A stretch of 10,473 bases of DNA, taken from the NCBI GenBank assembly GCA_964624465.1, contig CAZUZD010000221.1, positions 1 through 10,473 on the forward strand, in the 5' to 3' direction. The number at the start of each line of letters is the position of its first letter. The first letter of the stretch is position 1. Below the pieces are notes generated by a model. That model saw nothing but the letters and a program-made list of their open reading frames with translations, was not told the DNA's origin and ran no database searches. The DNA is from CAZUZD01 sp964624465. Lineage in GTDB: Bacteria; Planctomycetota; Planctomycetia; Isosphaerales; Isosphaeraceae. Shown piece after piece: positions 1 through 4,891 of the stretch. The position numbers and the translations under genes are program-made.

Positions 1-131
1 GCGGCCGCCGCGCGGGCGCGATCCAGCGGGTCCTGCCGCGCCCGAGCGAACGCCCAGAGTCCGACCCCGACCGCCAGCGCGATGAGGAGGGCGAGCCCTC
101 CCCACCGCACACCCCAGTTCAGGTTGCGCAT
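1..131 (-). CDS. Membrane-anchored protein, N-terminal fragment (3' end outside window)
   Basis: An ATG at 131-129 opens a frame that stays open to the left edge, giving 43 residues beginning MRNLNWGVRWGG. Residues about 11-29 (GGLALLIALAVGVGLWAFA) form one hydrophobic helix. Two arginines (R2, R9) precede it and an arginine-rich stretch with Q33-D34-P35 follows. This is the pattern of a single N-terminal membrane anchor or uncleaved signal with the bulk of the protein outside the window. The upstream frame runs back to a stop near 186-188 without another ATG, so 131 is the likely start, although no Shine-Dalgarno sequence is obvious. The gene lies 110 nt downstream of the DinB-like gene on the same strand, with a long hairpin in between. 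The family cannot be named from so little sequence. That it is coding is inferred from the clean anchor motif. Confidence 0.55.
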   Translation of the reverse strand, partial: MRNLNWGVRWGGLALLIALAVGVGLWAFARARQDPLDRARAAA

Positions 132-160
132 ACCAGGTTGCCCGCGTGAGAGAGAGACCC

Positions 161-202
161 GTTCGACCGGGCCGATACTCTGGGATTATCGGCCGATCGA
201 AC
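161..202 (-). promoter_or_regulatory. Long imperfect hairpin in the leader of the leftmost gene
   Basis: 161-177 and 187-202 are inverted copies that pair over 16 positions with one single-base bulge; one of the pairs is a G.U wobble on the minus strand. The 8-bp core GGCCGATA (170-177) / TATCGGCC (187-194) is perfect around a 9-nt loop. On the minus strand it lies about 39 nt after the DinB-like stop and 29 nt before the ATG at 131, and is followed by an alternating CT run rather than a T tract. It may be a terminator lacking a U tract, an mRNA-stability hairpin or a leader element. The structure is seen in the sequence; the role is inferred. Confidence 0.5.
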
Positions 203-219
203 AGGGTCGTCAAACACGG

Positions 220-236
220 GCGGCTCGAGGGGCCGC
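220..236 (-). terminator. Possible weak terminator hairpin after the DinB-like gene
   Basis: Five GC pairs plus one wobble (220-225 with 231-236) close on a 5-nt loop, starting 5 nt after the TGA at 244-242 on the minus strand. Only a three-T run follows about 7 nt further on, so termination may be weak or the hairpin incidental. High GC makes short stems common here. Confidence 0.25.
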
Positions 237-241
237 GGAGC

Positions 242-730
242 TCAGATGGCGATCGGCTTGCCCAGCTTGCGCCGGACGGCCACGAACTGGCCGCTGTGCA
301 TCACGGGGTGCAGCCCGCAGAGGTTCAGGATCGCCCCGACCGTCGGGGCGAACGGCGGGAAGGACGGGTCGGTCCGGTCCAGTTCCTCGGGGGTGGTCGC
401 CTCGAGGACGGCCCGGGTCGCCGCCCGCTGCGCGGCCCAGAGCTCCTGGTAGCGGGCCAGGGGGTAGAACTTCGAGGCGTCGTCGAGGGTGTGACACTCG
501 CGGCCGTGGCCCTCGTTGAAGTCGGCCGGCAGCGCGGGGCTGGCCCCCGGCTTGATCATCTCGACGAAGTGCCGCTCGGAGCCGATCAGGTGGCCGATCT
601 GCCAGGCCATGTGATTCATCCCGGCGACCGGACGCTCGACCAGCTCGGAGTCGGTCAGGTCCTTCAGGTAGCTGCTGATGACCATGTCGCTCATGTCGAG
701 CGTGTTGCGGAGCACGTCCTTGGCCTGCAT
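242..730 (-). CDS. DinB-like four-helix-bundle protein (putative metal-dependent enzyme)
   Basis: The product is 162 residues, the usual size of the DinB/YfiT-like superfamily. These are four-helix bundles that bind a divalent metal through three histidines; members include thiol transferases and many uncharacterised proteins. The expected ligands are visible: H47 in the W-Q-I-G-H-L segment of helix 2, and H141 plus H145 in HPVMHSGQF of the last helix. The start is well supported by AGGAG eight bases before the ATG. There is no signal peptide or membrane segment, so it should be cytoplasmic. It lies 55 nt downstream of the PD40 gene on the same strand and may share its transcript. The family name DinB comes from a damage-inducible Bacillus gene, but nothing here points to a DNA-damage role. 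No LexA-type box was noticed. The specific substrate cannot be assigned. Confidence 0.85.
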   Translation of the reverse strand: MQAKDVLRNTLDMSDMVISSYLKDLTDSELVERPVAGMNHMAWQIGHLIGSERHFVEMIKPGASPALPADFNEGHGRECHTLDDASKFYPLARYQELWAAQRAATRAVLEATTPEELDRTDPSFPPFAPTVGAILNLCGLHPVMHSGQFVAVRRKLGKPIAI

Positions 731-785
731 GGGTCGATCTCCTGGCGGTGGAAGCGGCGGTGAGGCAACGCGACGCGGCGACCGA

Positions 786-1946
786 TCAGCGGTCGGTCGG
801 GGGATTGGGTTCGAGGGTGAAGTCGGCGATGAACAGCTGGCTCTGCTTGTCGCGGGTCCGACCGCTAGAGGTCCACATCATGCGTTTGCCGTCGGGGCTG
901 AAGACCGGCAGGCCGTCGAAGCCCTCGTGGTGCGTGATCCGGGTCTTCGTGCCCGAGTCGACGTCCATCAGGTACACCTCGTAGTTGGTGTGCCCGTGGG
1001 CGCTGGTGGCATAGACGATGTGCTTGCCGTCGGGGTGCCAGTACGGGCCCCAGTTGACGTTCTCGTCGTCGGTGAGCTGCCGCTCGGCGGTCCCTTCCAG
1101 GTTGTTCACGAAGACTTGGAGCAGGTCATTCTCCTTGCGGTCGCTGCGGTAAATGATCCGCTTGCCGTCGGGCGAGAAGAACGGGCCACCGTCGTAGCCC
1201 TTGGCCCGGGTGATCCGGCGGGGGTTCTGGCCGTCGGAGTCCATCAGATAGATCTCAGCGTCGCCGTCGCGAAACGAGGTGAAGACGATGGACTTGCCGT
1301 CGGGCGAGTAGCTTGCCTCGGCGTCGTAGCCGGGCGCGTCGGTCAGGCGGCGGAGGTTCTTGCCATCCCGATCGGCGGTGAAGATGTCCATCGTGTCGGG
1401 GAATTCCCACTTGTACCGCTCGGACCGGCTGTAGGCCCGGGGCGCCTTTTCCTGGGCGCCCTTGGCGGACTCGCCGGCGCGCTGTTGCGGATACGGCACG
1501 CCCCGGGGCGCCGCCGGCTTCTCGACATCGGGGTCGAGGTGGGTCGAGCCGAAGAGGATCGACTTACCGTCCGGGTGGAAGTACGCGCAGGTGCACTGAC
1601 CCTTGCCCGTGCTCACGAGCCTGGGCGTGGCCCCCGGCTTCAGGTCGGACAGGTAGATCTGGTACTTGTCCTGGTTGGGGCCGGGCTGGAAGAACACGGA
1701 AGGCGGCACCGGCGGGTAGGCCTGGAAGAGGATCTGCGTGCCGTCGGGGCTGAAGTACCCCTCGCCGGCGCGGGGGAACCCGGAGGTGATCTGCCGGATG
1801 TTCGTCAGGTGCCGGGCCTCCAGCGCGGCGTCCTCGGCCGACTGGGGTGAGGCGTCGGGGCGCTGGGCCAGGGCGAGGGTCACGAGGAGCAGCGAGAGCA
1901 TCGAGGACGGACTCCGTCGCAGGGAGGTCGGGGACCGGGGCCGCAC
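786..1946 (-). CDS. Exported PD40/TolB-like beta-propeller protein
   Basis: The 386-residue product carries six PD40 motifs: SPDG at 66-69, 214-217, 258-261 and 350-353, and the variant HPDG at 124-127 and 304-307. Each is followed by a strand such as KSIVFTS, matching a six-bladed TolB-type propeller. Such domains are usually periplasmic and bind proteins or ligands; no enzymatic role is implied. An insertion of about 45 residues (140-185) with K/P/A-rich sequence separates blades 2 and 3. C118-x-C120 sits in blade 2. Start choice is uncertain. The GTG at 1946 gives an arginine-rich n-region before the hydrophobic stretch 16-27 and so a good signal peptide. An internal ATG at 1901 (371 residues) has GGAG ten bases upstream but leaves the signal without positive charge. 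A candidate promoter lies at 2036-2064. The DinB-like gene follows 55 nt downstream. Confidence 0.85.
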   Translation of the reverse strand: MRPRSPTSLRRSPSSMLSLLLVTLALAQRPDASPQSAEDAALEARHLTNIRQITSGFPRAGEGYFSPDGTQILFQAYPPVPPSVFFQPGPNQDKYQIYLSDLKPGATPRLVSTGKGQCTCAYFHPDGKSILFGSTHLDPDVEKPAAPRGVPYPQQRAGESAKGAQEKAPRAYSRSERYKWEFPDTMDIFTADRDGKNLRRLTDAPGYDAEASYSPDGKSIVFTSFRDGDAEIYLMDSDGQNPRRITRAKGYDGGPFFSPDGKRIIYRSDRKENDLLQVFVNNLEGTAERQLTDDENVNWGPYWHPDGKHIVYATSAHGHTNYEVYLMDVDSGTKTRITHHEGFDGLPVFSPDGKRMMWTSSGRTRDKQSQLFIADFTLEPNPPTDR

Positions 1947-2035
1947 CCACCACCGGTCGTGCCGGTCGGGGCGGTCATGACGCAGCGCCGCAACTGTCAG
2001 GGCGTGCGGGCCTACACGGTTGGGAATGAGGGGCT

Positions 2036-2064
2036 AGTATAGGTTGGTTGGCCCGGGTCGCCAA
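2036..2064 (-). promoter_or_regulatory. Candidate sigma70-type promoter for the PD40 gene
   Basis: On the minus strand, TTGGCG (2064-2059) and TATACT (2041-2036) are separated by exactly 17 nt. They match the -35 and -10 consensus at 4/6 and 5/6 positions. Transcription would start near 2029, giving a leader of about 83 nt to the GTG at 1946. It is inferred from sequence only; planctomycete promoter consensus is poorly defined. Confidence 0.4.
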
Positions 2065-2072
2065 CGGAGCGC

Positions 2073-2091
2073 CCGGCGGCCGACCCGCCGG
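2073..2091 (+). other. All-GC hairpin upstream of the adenosyltransferase gene
   Basis: CCGGCGG (2073-2079) and CCGCCGG (2085-2091) pair perfectly around a 5-nt loop, 37 nt before the GTG start at 2129. An alternative pairing, GGGTCG (2055-2060) with CGACCC (2081-2086), overlaps the loop and 3' arm. No B12-box-like sequence is seen, so this is not called a cobalamin riboswitch. Confidence 0.3.
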
Positions 2092-2128
2092 ACGCGATCC
2101 CCGGGGCCCGGCCGGAGTGCTCTCGCCC

Positions 2129-2677
2129 GTGAAGATCTATACCAAGACCGGTGATGATGGCCTGACCGGCCTGCTCGGCCCCGGCCGGGTTCCCAAGGAC
2201 TGCCCCCGCATCGAGGCCTATGGCACCGTCGATGAGCTGAACGCCTCGCTCGGCCTGGCGCGGGCCGCCGGCGTCGACACCGGCGCCGACGACCTCCTGT
2301 CGCGGATCCAGGACGACCTGTTCGTCGTCGGCTCGGCCCTGGCCGATCCCGCCCCGGACGGCCCGTTCTTCCAGGCGCTCAACGCCGACCGGATCGCGAT
2401 CCTCGAGCGGGCCATCGACGCCCTCGACGCCGAGCTGCCGCCGTTGACCAAGTTCATCCTGCCCGGCGGCACCGTGGGCGCCGCGCAGCTGCACCTGGCC
2501 CGCACCATCTGCCGGCGTTCCGAGCGGGCCGTCGTCCGGCTAATCCACCAGGATGGCCAGCACGTCGCCCACGAGATCCTGGTTTACCTGAACCGGCTCA
2601 GCGACCTGCTCTTCGTCCTGGCCCGCGCCGTCAACCACCGCGCCGGCGTCGCCGACATCCCCTGGACCGGACTCTGA
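2129..2677 (+). CDS. PduO-type cob(I)alamin adenosyltransferase
   Basis: This enzyme transfers the 5'-deoxyadenosyl group of ATP to cob(I)alamin, making adenosylcobalamin in the cytoplasm. It is normally a homotrimer. The 182-residue product matches the PduO/MMAB family end to end. It has the N-terminal ATP loop TKTGDDGLTG (5-14), YGTVDELNA (31-39), LPGG (111-114), the R125-x3-R129-x2-E132 signature within RTICRRSER, and YLNRLSDLLFVLAR (153-166) with N155. The frame remains open upstream to a TTG at 2048, but homology begins at the GTG at 2129 (KIYTKTGDDG). GGAG at 2114-2117 precedes it by 11 nt, so 2129 is chosen. The gene stands alone with no cobalamin biosynthesis or B12-dependent enzyme next to it. 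It converges on ispH with a 37-nt gap that shows no clear terminator. The function is secure from family motifs. The gene name (cobO/pduO/mmaB) is not assigned because usage varies. Confidence 0.93.
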   Translation: MKIYTKTGDDGLTGLLGPGRVPKDCPRIEAYGTVDELNASLGLARAAGVDTGADDLLSRIQDDLFVVGSALADPAPDGPFFQALNADRIAILERAIDALDAELPPLTKFILPGGTVGAAQLHLARTICRRSERAVVRLIHQDGQHVAHEILVYLNRLSDLLFVLARAVNHRAGVADIPWTGL

Positions 2678-2714
2678 CCCCGGCCGCTGGTGCTGAGCGC
2701 GGTCACCCGGCCCG

Positions 2715-3608
2715 TCAGGCCGAGGCTGCCGCGACCGACTCGAGGCGCGGGGTCCACTCGGCACCGAGCCGCTCGAGCCTGGCCTGCACGGCATCGATGG
2801 TCGCATCGAGGGTCGAGGTTCCGGCGGTCAGGCCCACGCGGTTGAGGCCGCAGAACCAGCTCGGGTCCAGGTCGTCTGGACCCTCGACATGCCAGGCGGC
2901 CACGCCCCGCTCGCGGCAGAGGTTGAGCAGCTCCCGGGTGTTGTTCGAGTTCTGGCCCCCGACCACGACCACCGCCTCGACCTGATCCGCCAGCTCACCC
3001 ACCGCACGTTGTCGCAGCTTGGTCGGGCGGCAGACGGTATCCACGAACCGGATCTCCTCGGCCTCGGGATTCAATCGCTGGATCGCCGCGCGGATCCGAT
3101 CCGCCGTCCGGGTCGGCGTCGTGGTCTGGCAGAGGATCCCGAGCCGCGGGGCGTCGTAGCGCCGGACCTCGGCCTCGCTCGCGATCACCTCGTAATCCGA
3201 GAGGTCGCCGACCAGGCCGCGGACCTCGACGTGGTCGTGCCGACCGATGATCAGCACCCGATAGCCCTGGGCCTGCAATCCCACCGCCGCACGATGGGCG
3301 CGCCGGACCAGCGGGCAGGTGGTGTCGATGAGTCGCTTGCCGGCCGCCTCCAGCCGACCGCGCTCGGCATCACTGACGCCGTGGGCGGTGATCAGGACCT
3401 CCGGGGTCTCGGGCAGGGACGCGCGGTCCCGATCATGCTCCCCCTGACGCTGGAAGCCCCGACGGTCGAGGCCCGCCAGGATGGCCGGGTTATGAACCAG
3501 CTCGCCACGGATCGTGACCAGCTCGGGCTCCTCGACCGCGTCGAGGATCGCCAGTGCATCGCGGACGCCGAAGCAGAGGCCCATGGCCGTGGCCCGGATC
3601 ACCTCCAT
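2715..3608 (-). CDS. ispH: 4-hydroxy-3-methylbut-2-enyl diphosphate reductase
   Basis: IspH (LytB) is the last enzyme of the MEP pathway. It reduces HMBPP to IPP and DMAPP with a [4Fe-4S] cluster in the cytoplasm. The 297-residue product has the three cluster cysteines C12 (GLCFGV), C98 (TTCPLV) and C192 (DTVCRPT). It also has the substrate-site histidines H39 (LVHN), H76 (TAHGVS) and H125, the catalytic E127, T162, the NSNNT segment, and TAGTSTLD near the C-terminus. The ATG at 3608 is preferred over an in-frame TTG at 3644: GGGAGGG lies just upstream and the family starts with MEVIRATAMGLCFG. Oddities are HVEVRG in place of the common HPEVxG, NSNNT in place of NSSNS/T, and a polar stretch (about 53-66) before the AHG motif. 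It appears to be transcribed alone, downstream of the terminator at 3691-3712. Inverted repeats occupy its leader. Confidence 0.93.
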   Translation of the reverse strand: MEVIRATAMGLCFGVRDALAILDAVEEPELVTIRGELVHNPAILAGLDRRGFQRQGEHDRDRASLPETPEVLITAHGVSDAERGRLEAAGKRLIDTTCPLVRRAHRAAVGLQAQGYRVLIIGRHDHVEVRGLVGDLSDYEVIASEAEVRRYDAPRLGILCQTTTPTRTADRIRAAIQRLNPEAEEIRFVDTVCRPTKLRQRAVGELADQVEAVVVVGGQNSNNTRELLNLCRERGVAAWHVEGPDDLDPSWFCGLNRVGLTAGTSTLDATIDAVQARLERLGAEWTPRLESVAAASA

Positions 3609-3641
3609 CGCAGTCCCTCCCTCGTTCGGTTCGAGTCTGAA

Positions 3642-3668
3642 CAAGCACTTTGACGGCGGATGTGCTTG
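3642..3668 (-). promoter_or_regulatory. Inverted repeat (operator-like dyad or leader hairpin) upstream of ispH
   Basis: CAAGCAC (3642-3648) and GTGCTTG (3662-3668) are perfect 7-bp inverted copies around 13 nt, 34-60 nt upstream of the ispH ATG. On the minus strand they start 2 nt after TGTAAT (3676-3671), a 5/6 match to a -10 box, although no good -35 is seen at normal spacing. The loop contains a second arm that is complementary to 3687-3693. Role as operator or leader hairpin is inferred. Confidence 0.3.
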
Positions 3669-3690
3669 GGATTACAAAGCCTGTGTCGTC

Positions 3691-3712
3691 AAAAAAAAGG
3701 GCGTCAGCGCCC
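3691..3712 (-). terminator. Intrinsic terminator of the membrane-protein/regulator operon
   Basis: Read on the minus strand, GGGCG-CTGA-CGCCC (3712-3699) is followed immediately by eight Ts (3698-3691), starting 11 nt after the regulator's TGA. A stem of five GC pairs, a tetraloop and an uninterrupted T tract are the classic Rho-independent signature. It separates this operon from ispH on the same strand. Confidence 0.85.
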
Positions 3713-3723
3713 CCGGGGAACGG

Positions 3724-4167
3724 TCACGCCGGGGACCAGCCCTCGGTGAGCTTGGGGTCGGCGGGGGTGCGGGCCTCGCGGGCCGCGGTGAGGGCGTCGG
3801 CGATGACGTGCTCCAGTTCAGCGATGTAGCCGAGGAATCGCCGTCGGCCTTCCTCGGTGAGCAGGACCAGGGTCTGCGGCCGGCGGTGCTTGTACCCCTT
3901 CCAGACCTCGACCAGGCCCTCCTCGTGGAGTACCTGGAGGTGCCGGCTCAGATTGCCGTCGGTCAGGTGGCAGAGGTCCTTCAGGTCGCCGAAGAGCAGG
4001 CCGCGGGGGTGGGTCACGAGGCTGGTCATGATGCCCAGGCGCGCCTTCTCGTGGATGACGCGCTCCAGGCCCTCGTACGCGAAACGGCCGGCGTCACCGG
4101 TCGTGGGCCGCGCCTCGGACTCCGGAGCGGAGACAGGCTTGGGATCAGACTCGTGGCTGCCGCTCAT
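3724..4167 (-). CDS. Winged-helix transcriptional regulator (HTH_34/ArsR-MarR-like)
   Basis: This is a 147-residue DNA-binding protein. The first 27 residues are polar and probably disordered. The winged-helix domain then runs from about 29 to 115: YEGLERVIHEKARLGIMTSL, a recognition helix LTDGNLSRHLQVLHEEGLV (68-86), a basic wing KGYKHRRP (90-97) and TEEGRRRF. The combination of LTDGNLSRHL with the RRP wing is typical of the HTH_34 family, small dimeric regulators often encoded next to membrane proteins. The ATG at 4167 is chosen over a GTG at 4179 because GAGGA lies 5 nt before it. The start overlaps the end of the upstream membrane-protein gene by 23 nt, implying translational coupling. 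A terminator follows directly. There is no sensing domain or metal-binding cysteine set; the only cysteine is C66. Autoregulation through repeats at the operon promoter is plausible but unproven. Confidence 0.85.
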   Translation of the reverse strand: MSGSHESDPKPVSAPESEARPTTGDAGRFAYEGLERVIHEKARLGIMTSLVTHPRGLLFGDLKDLCHLTDGNLSRHLQVLHEEGLVEVWKGYKHRRPQTLVLLTEEGRRRFLGYIAELEHVIADALTAAREARTPADPKLTEGWSPA

Positions 4168-4780
4168 CGGCGTCCTCACGCTCCAGGGTCCAGTACAGCA
4201 CTCCGGCCGCCAGCAGCTGGCCGCATCCGAACGGCAATCCCATCACCCAGGGCGACAGCTCCAGCGCCCCCTGGGCCAGGCCCAGGTTCGTGACCCCGGC
4301 CGCCAGGTAGAACACACCCACCAGCCAGGTGGCCCGCGGCAGCAGCCGGCACGAAGCGAAGATGCCCAGACTGAACAGCACCTGCCAGAGTCCCGGTAGG
4401 AGCCAGAGAGCCTCGGACGCCCGGGCCACCAGCACGGCGGTCACCAGCCCACCCGCCACCAGGCAGGGTGCGAACTGCTCCAGCGCCAGCCGCGTGACGG
4501 CCTCGCTCCAGGCAGAGGCCGATCGTCGGCGGCGATCGATCATCCCCGCCACCGACGCCACCCCGCTCACCACCGCCGCTCCAATCCAGAGCGTCAGGTA
4601 CGCGCCCATCCGATGCCGGGGGTCGGGGATCCAGGTGGCCTGGGCCACCGCCGCACCCAGCGCCAGCACCCCCGAGAACGCGACCGGCAGCGCCCGGTAG
4701 CCCCGGAACACCTCCGTCCGCGCCATCTGGTGCCGGATCTCGGCAATCTGCGCCAGCGCCTCGTCAAGCTCGGTCGCCAT
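4145..4780 (-). CDS. Six-TM integral membrane protein, unknown function, partner of the regulator
   Basis: The 211-residue product begins with a charged cytoplasmic helix (MATELDEALAQIAEIRHQMA, 1-20). Six hydrophobic segments follow, at about 30-50, 58-81, 103-121, 125-147, 150-170 and 177-198, and the tail is acidic and polar (REDADERQPRV). I do not recognise a named family or catalytic motif. Cysteines fall in or at the edge of the membrane segments (C106, C144, C186). The ATG at 4780 is preferred: GGGGAG lies just upstream, and the open frame's TTG at 4861 falls inside the -35 box of the promoter, so it cannot start translation of that transcript. It is the first gene of a two-gene operon; its last 23 nt overlap the regulator gene. 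The pairing suggests the regulator controls its own operon or a process in which this membrane protein acts. That link is inference. Confidence 0.8.
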   Translation of the reverse strand: MATELDEALAQIAEIRHQMARTEVFRGYRALPVAFSGVLALGAAVAQATWIPDPRHRMGAYLTLWIGAAVVSGVASVAGMIDRRRRSASAWSEAVTRLALEQFAPCLVAGGLVTAVLVARASEALWLLPGLWQVLFSLGIFASCRLLPRATWLVGVFYLAAGVTNLGLAQGALELSPWVMGLPFGCGQLLAAGVLYWTLEREDADERQPRV

Positions 4781-4832
4781 GCGGCTCCCCGTCGGTCGTG
4801 ATCCGGGCCCAGGTGGGGCGGCTTTGCGTTGT

Positions 4833-4861
4833 AAAGTAGTCAGCCGGTGCGGCGTTGTCAA
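4833..4861 (-). promoter_or_regulatory. Strong sigma70-like promoter of the membrane-protein/regulator operon
   Basis: On the minus strand a perfect -35 box TTGACA (4861-4856) is followed after exactly 17 nt by TACTTT (4838-4833), a 4/6 match to the -10 box. Transcription would start near 4826, giving a leader of about 46 nt to the ATG at 4780. The 7-mer GCGTTGT (plus strand) occurs at 4826-4832 and 4852-4858, bracketing the core promoter. Confidence 0.6.
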
Positions 4862-4891
4862 GTCCGCCCCCGTCGGCCGGTGGAGCGATTG

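Noticed and set aside
678..1850. A 390-codon plus-strand frame opposite the DinB-like and PD40 genes
   Set aside because: It is antisense to two genes with clear family motifs; its V/G/A/R-rich repeats mirror the PD40 motifs on the other strand.
1902..1920. Near-palindrome GACGGACTCCGTC beside the alternate PD40 start
   Set aside because: It is a 6-bp inverted repeat with a one-base centre inside coding sequence in GC-rich DNA; expected by chance.
2041..2128. Cobalamin riboswitch upstream of the adenosyltransferase
   Set aside because: No B12-box-like sequence is visible and the spacer is short (about 90 nt). Only GC hairpins were found, which are common by chance at this composition.
2678..2714. 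Terminator between the convergent adenosyltransferase and ispH genes
   Set aside because: Only 4-5 bp stems with mismatches and no T tract could be found in the 37-nt gap.
3609..3644. Longer N-terminus (TTG at 3644) for ispH
   Set aside because: IspH homology begins at the ATG at 3608, which has a strong GGGAGGG ribosome site. The extra 12 residues would also encode the purine-rich ribosome site itself.
3677..3692. TTGACG next to TGTAAT upstream of ispH as a complete promoter
   Set aside because: The two boxes are only 10 nt apart, far too close for a -35/-10 pair, and the TTGACG overlaps the terminator T tract.
4781..4861. Longer N-terminus (TTG at 4861) for the six-TM protein
   Set aside because: The TTG is part of the -35 box of the promoter, so it lies outside the expected transcript. 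The ATG at 4780 has a ribosome site.
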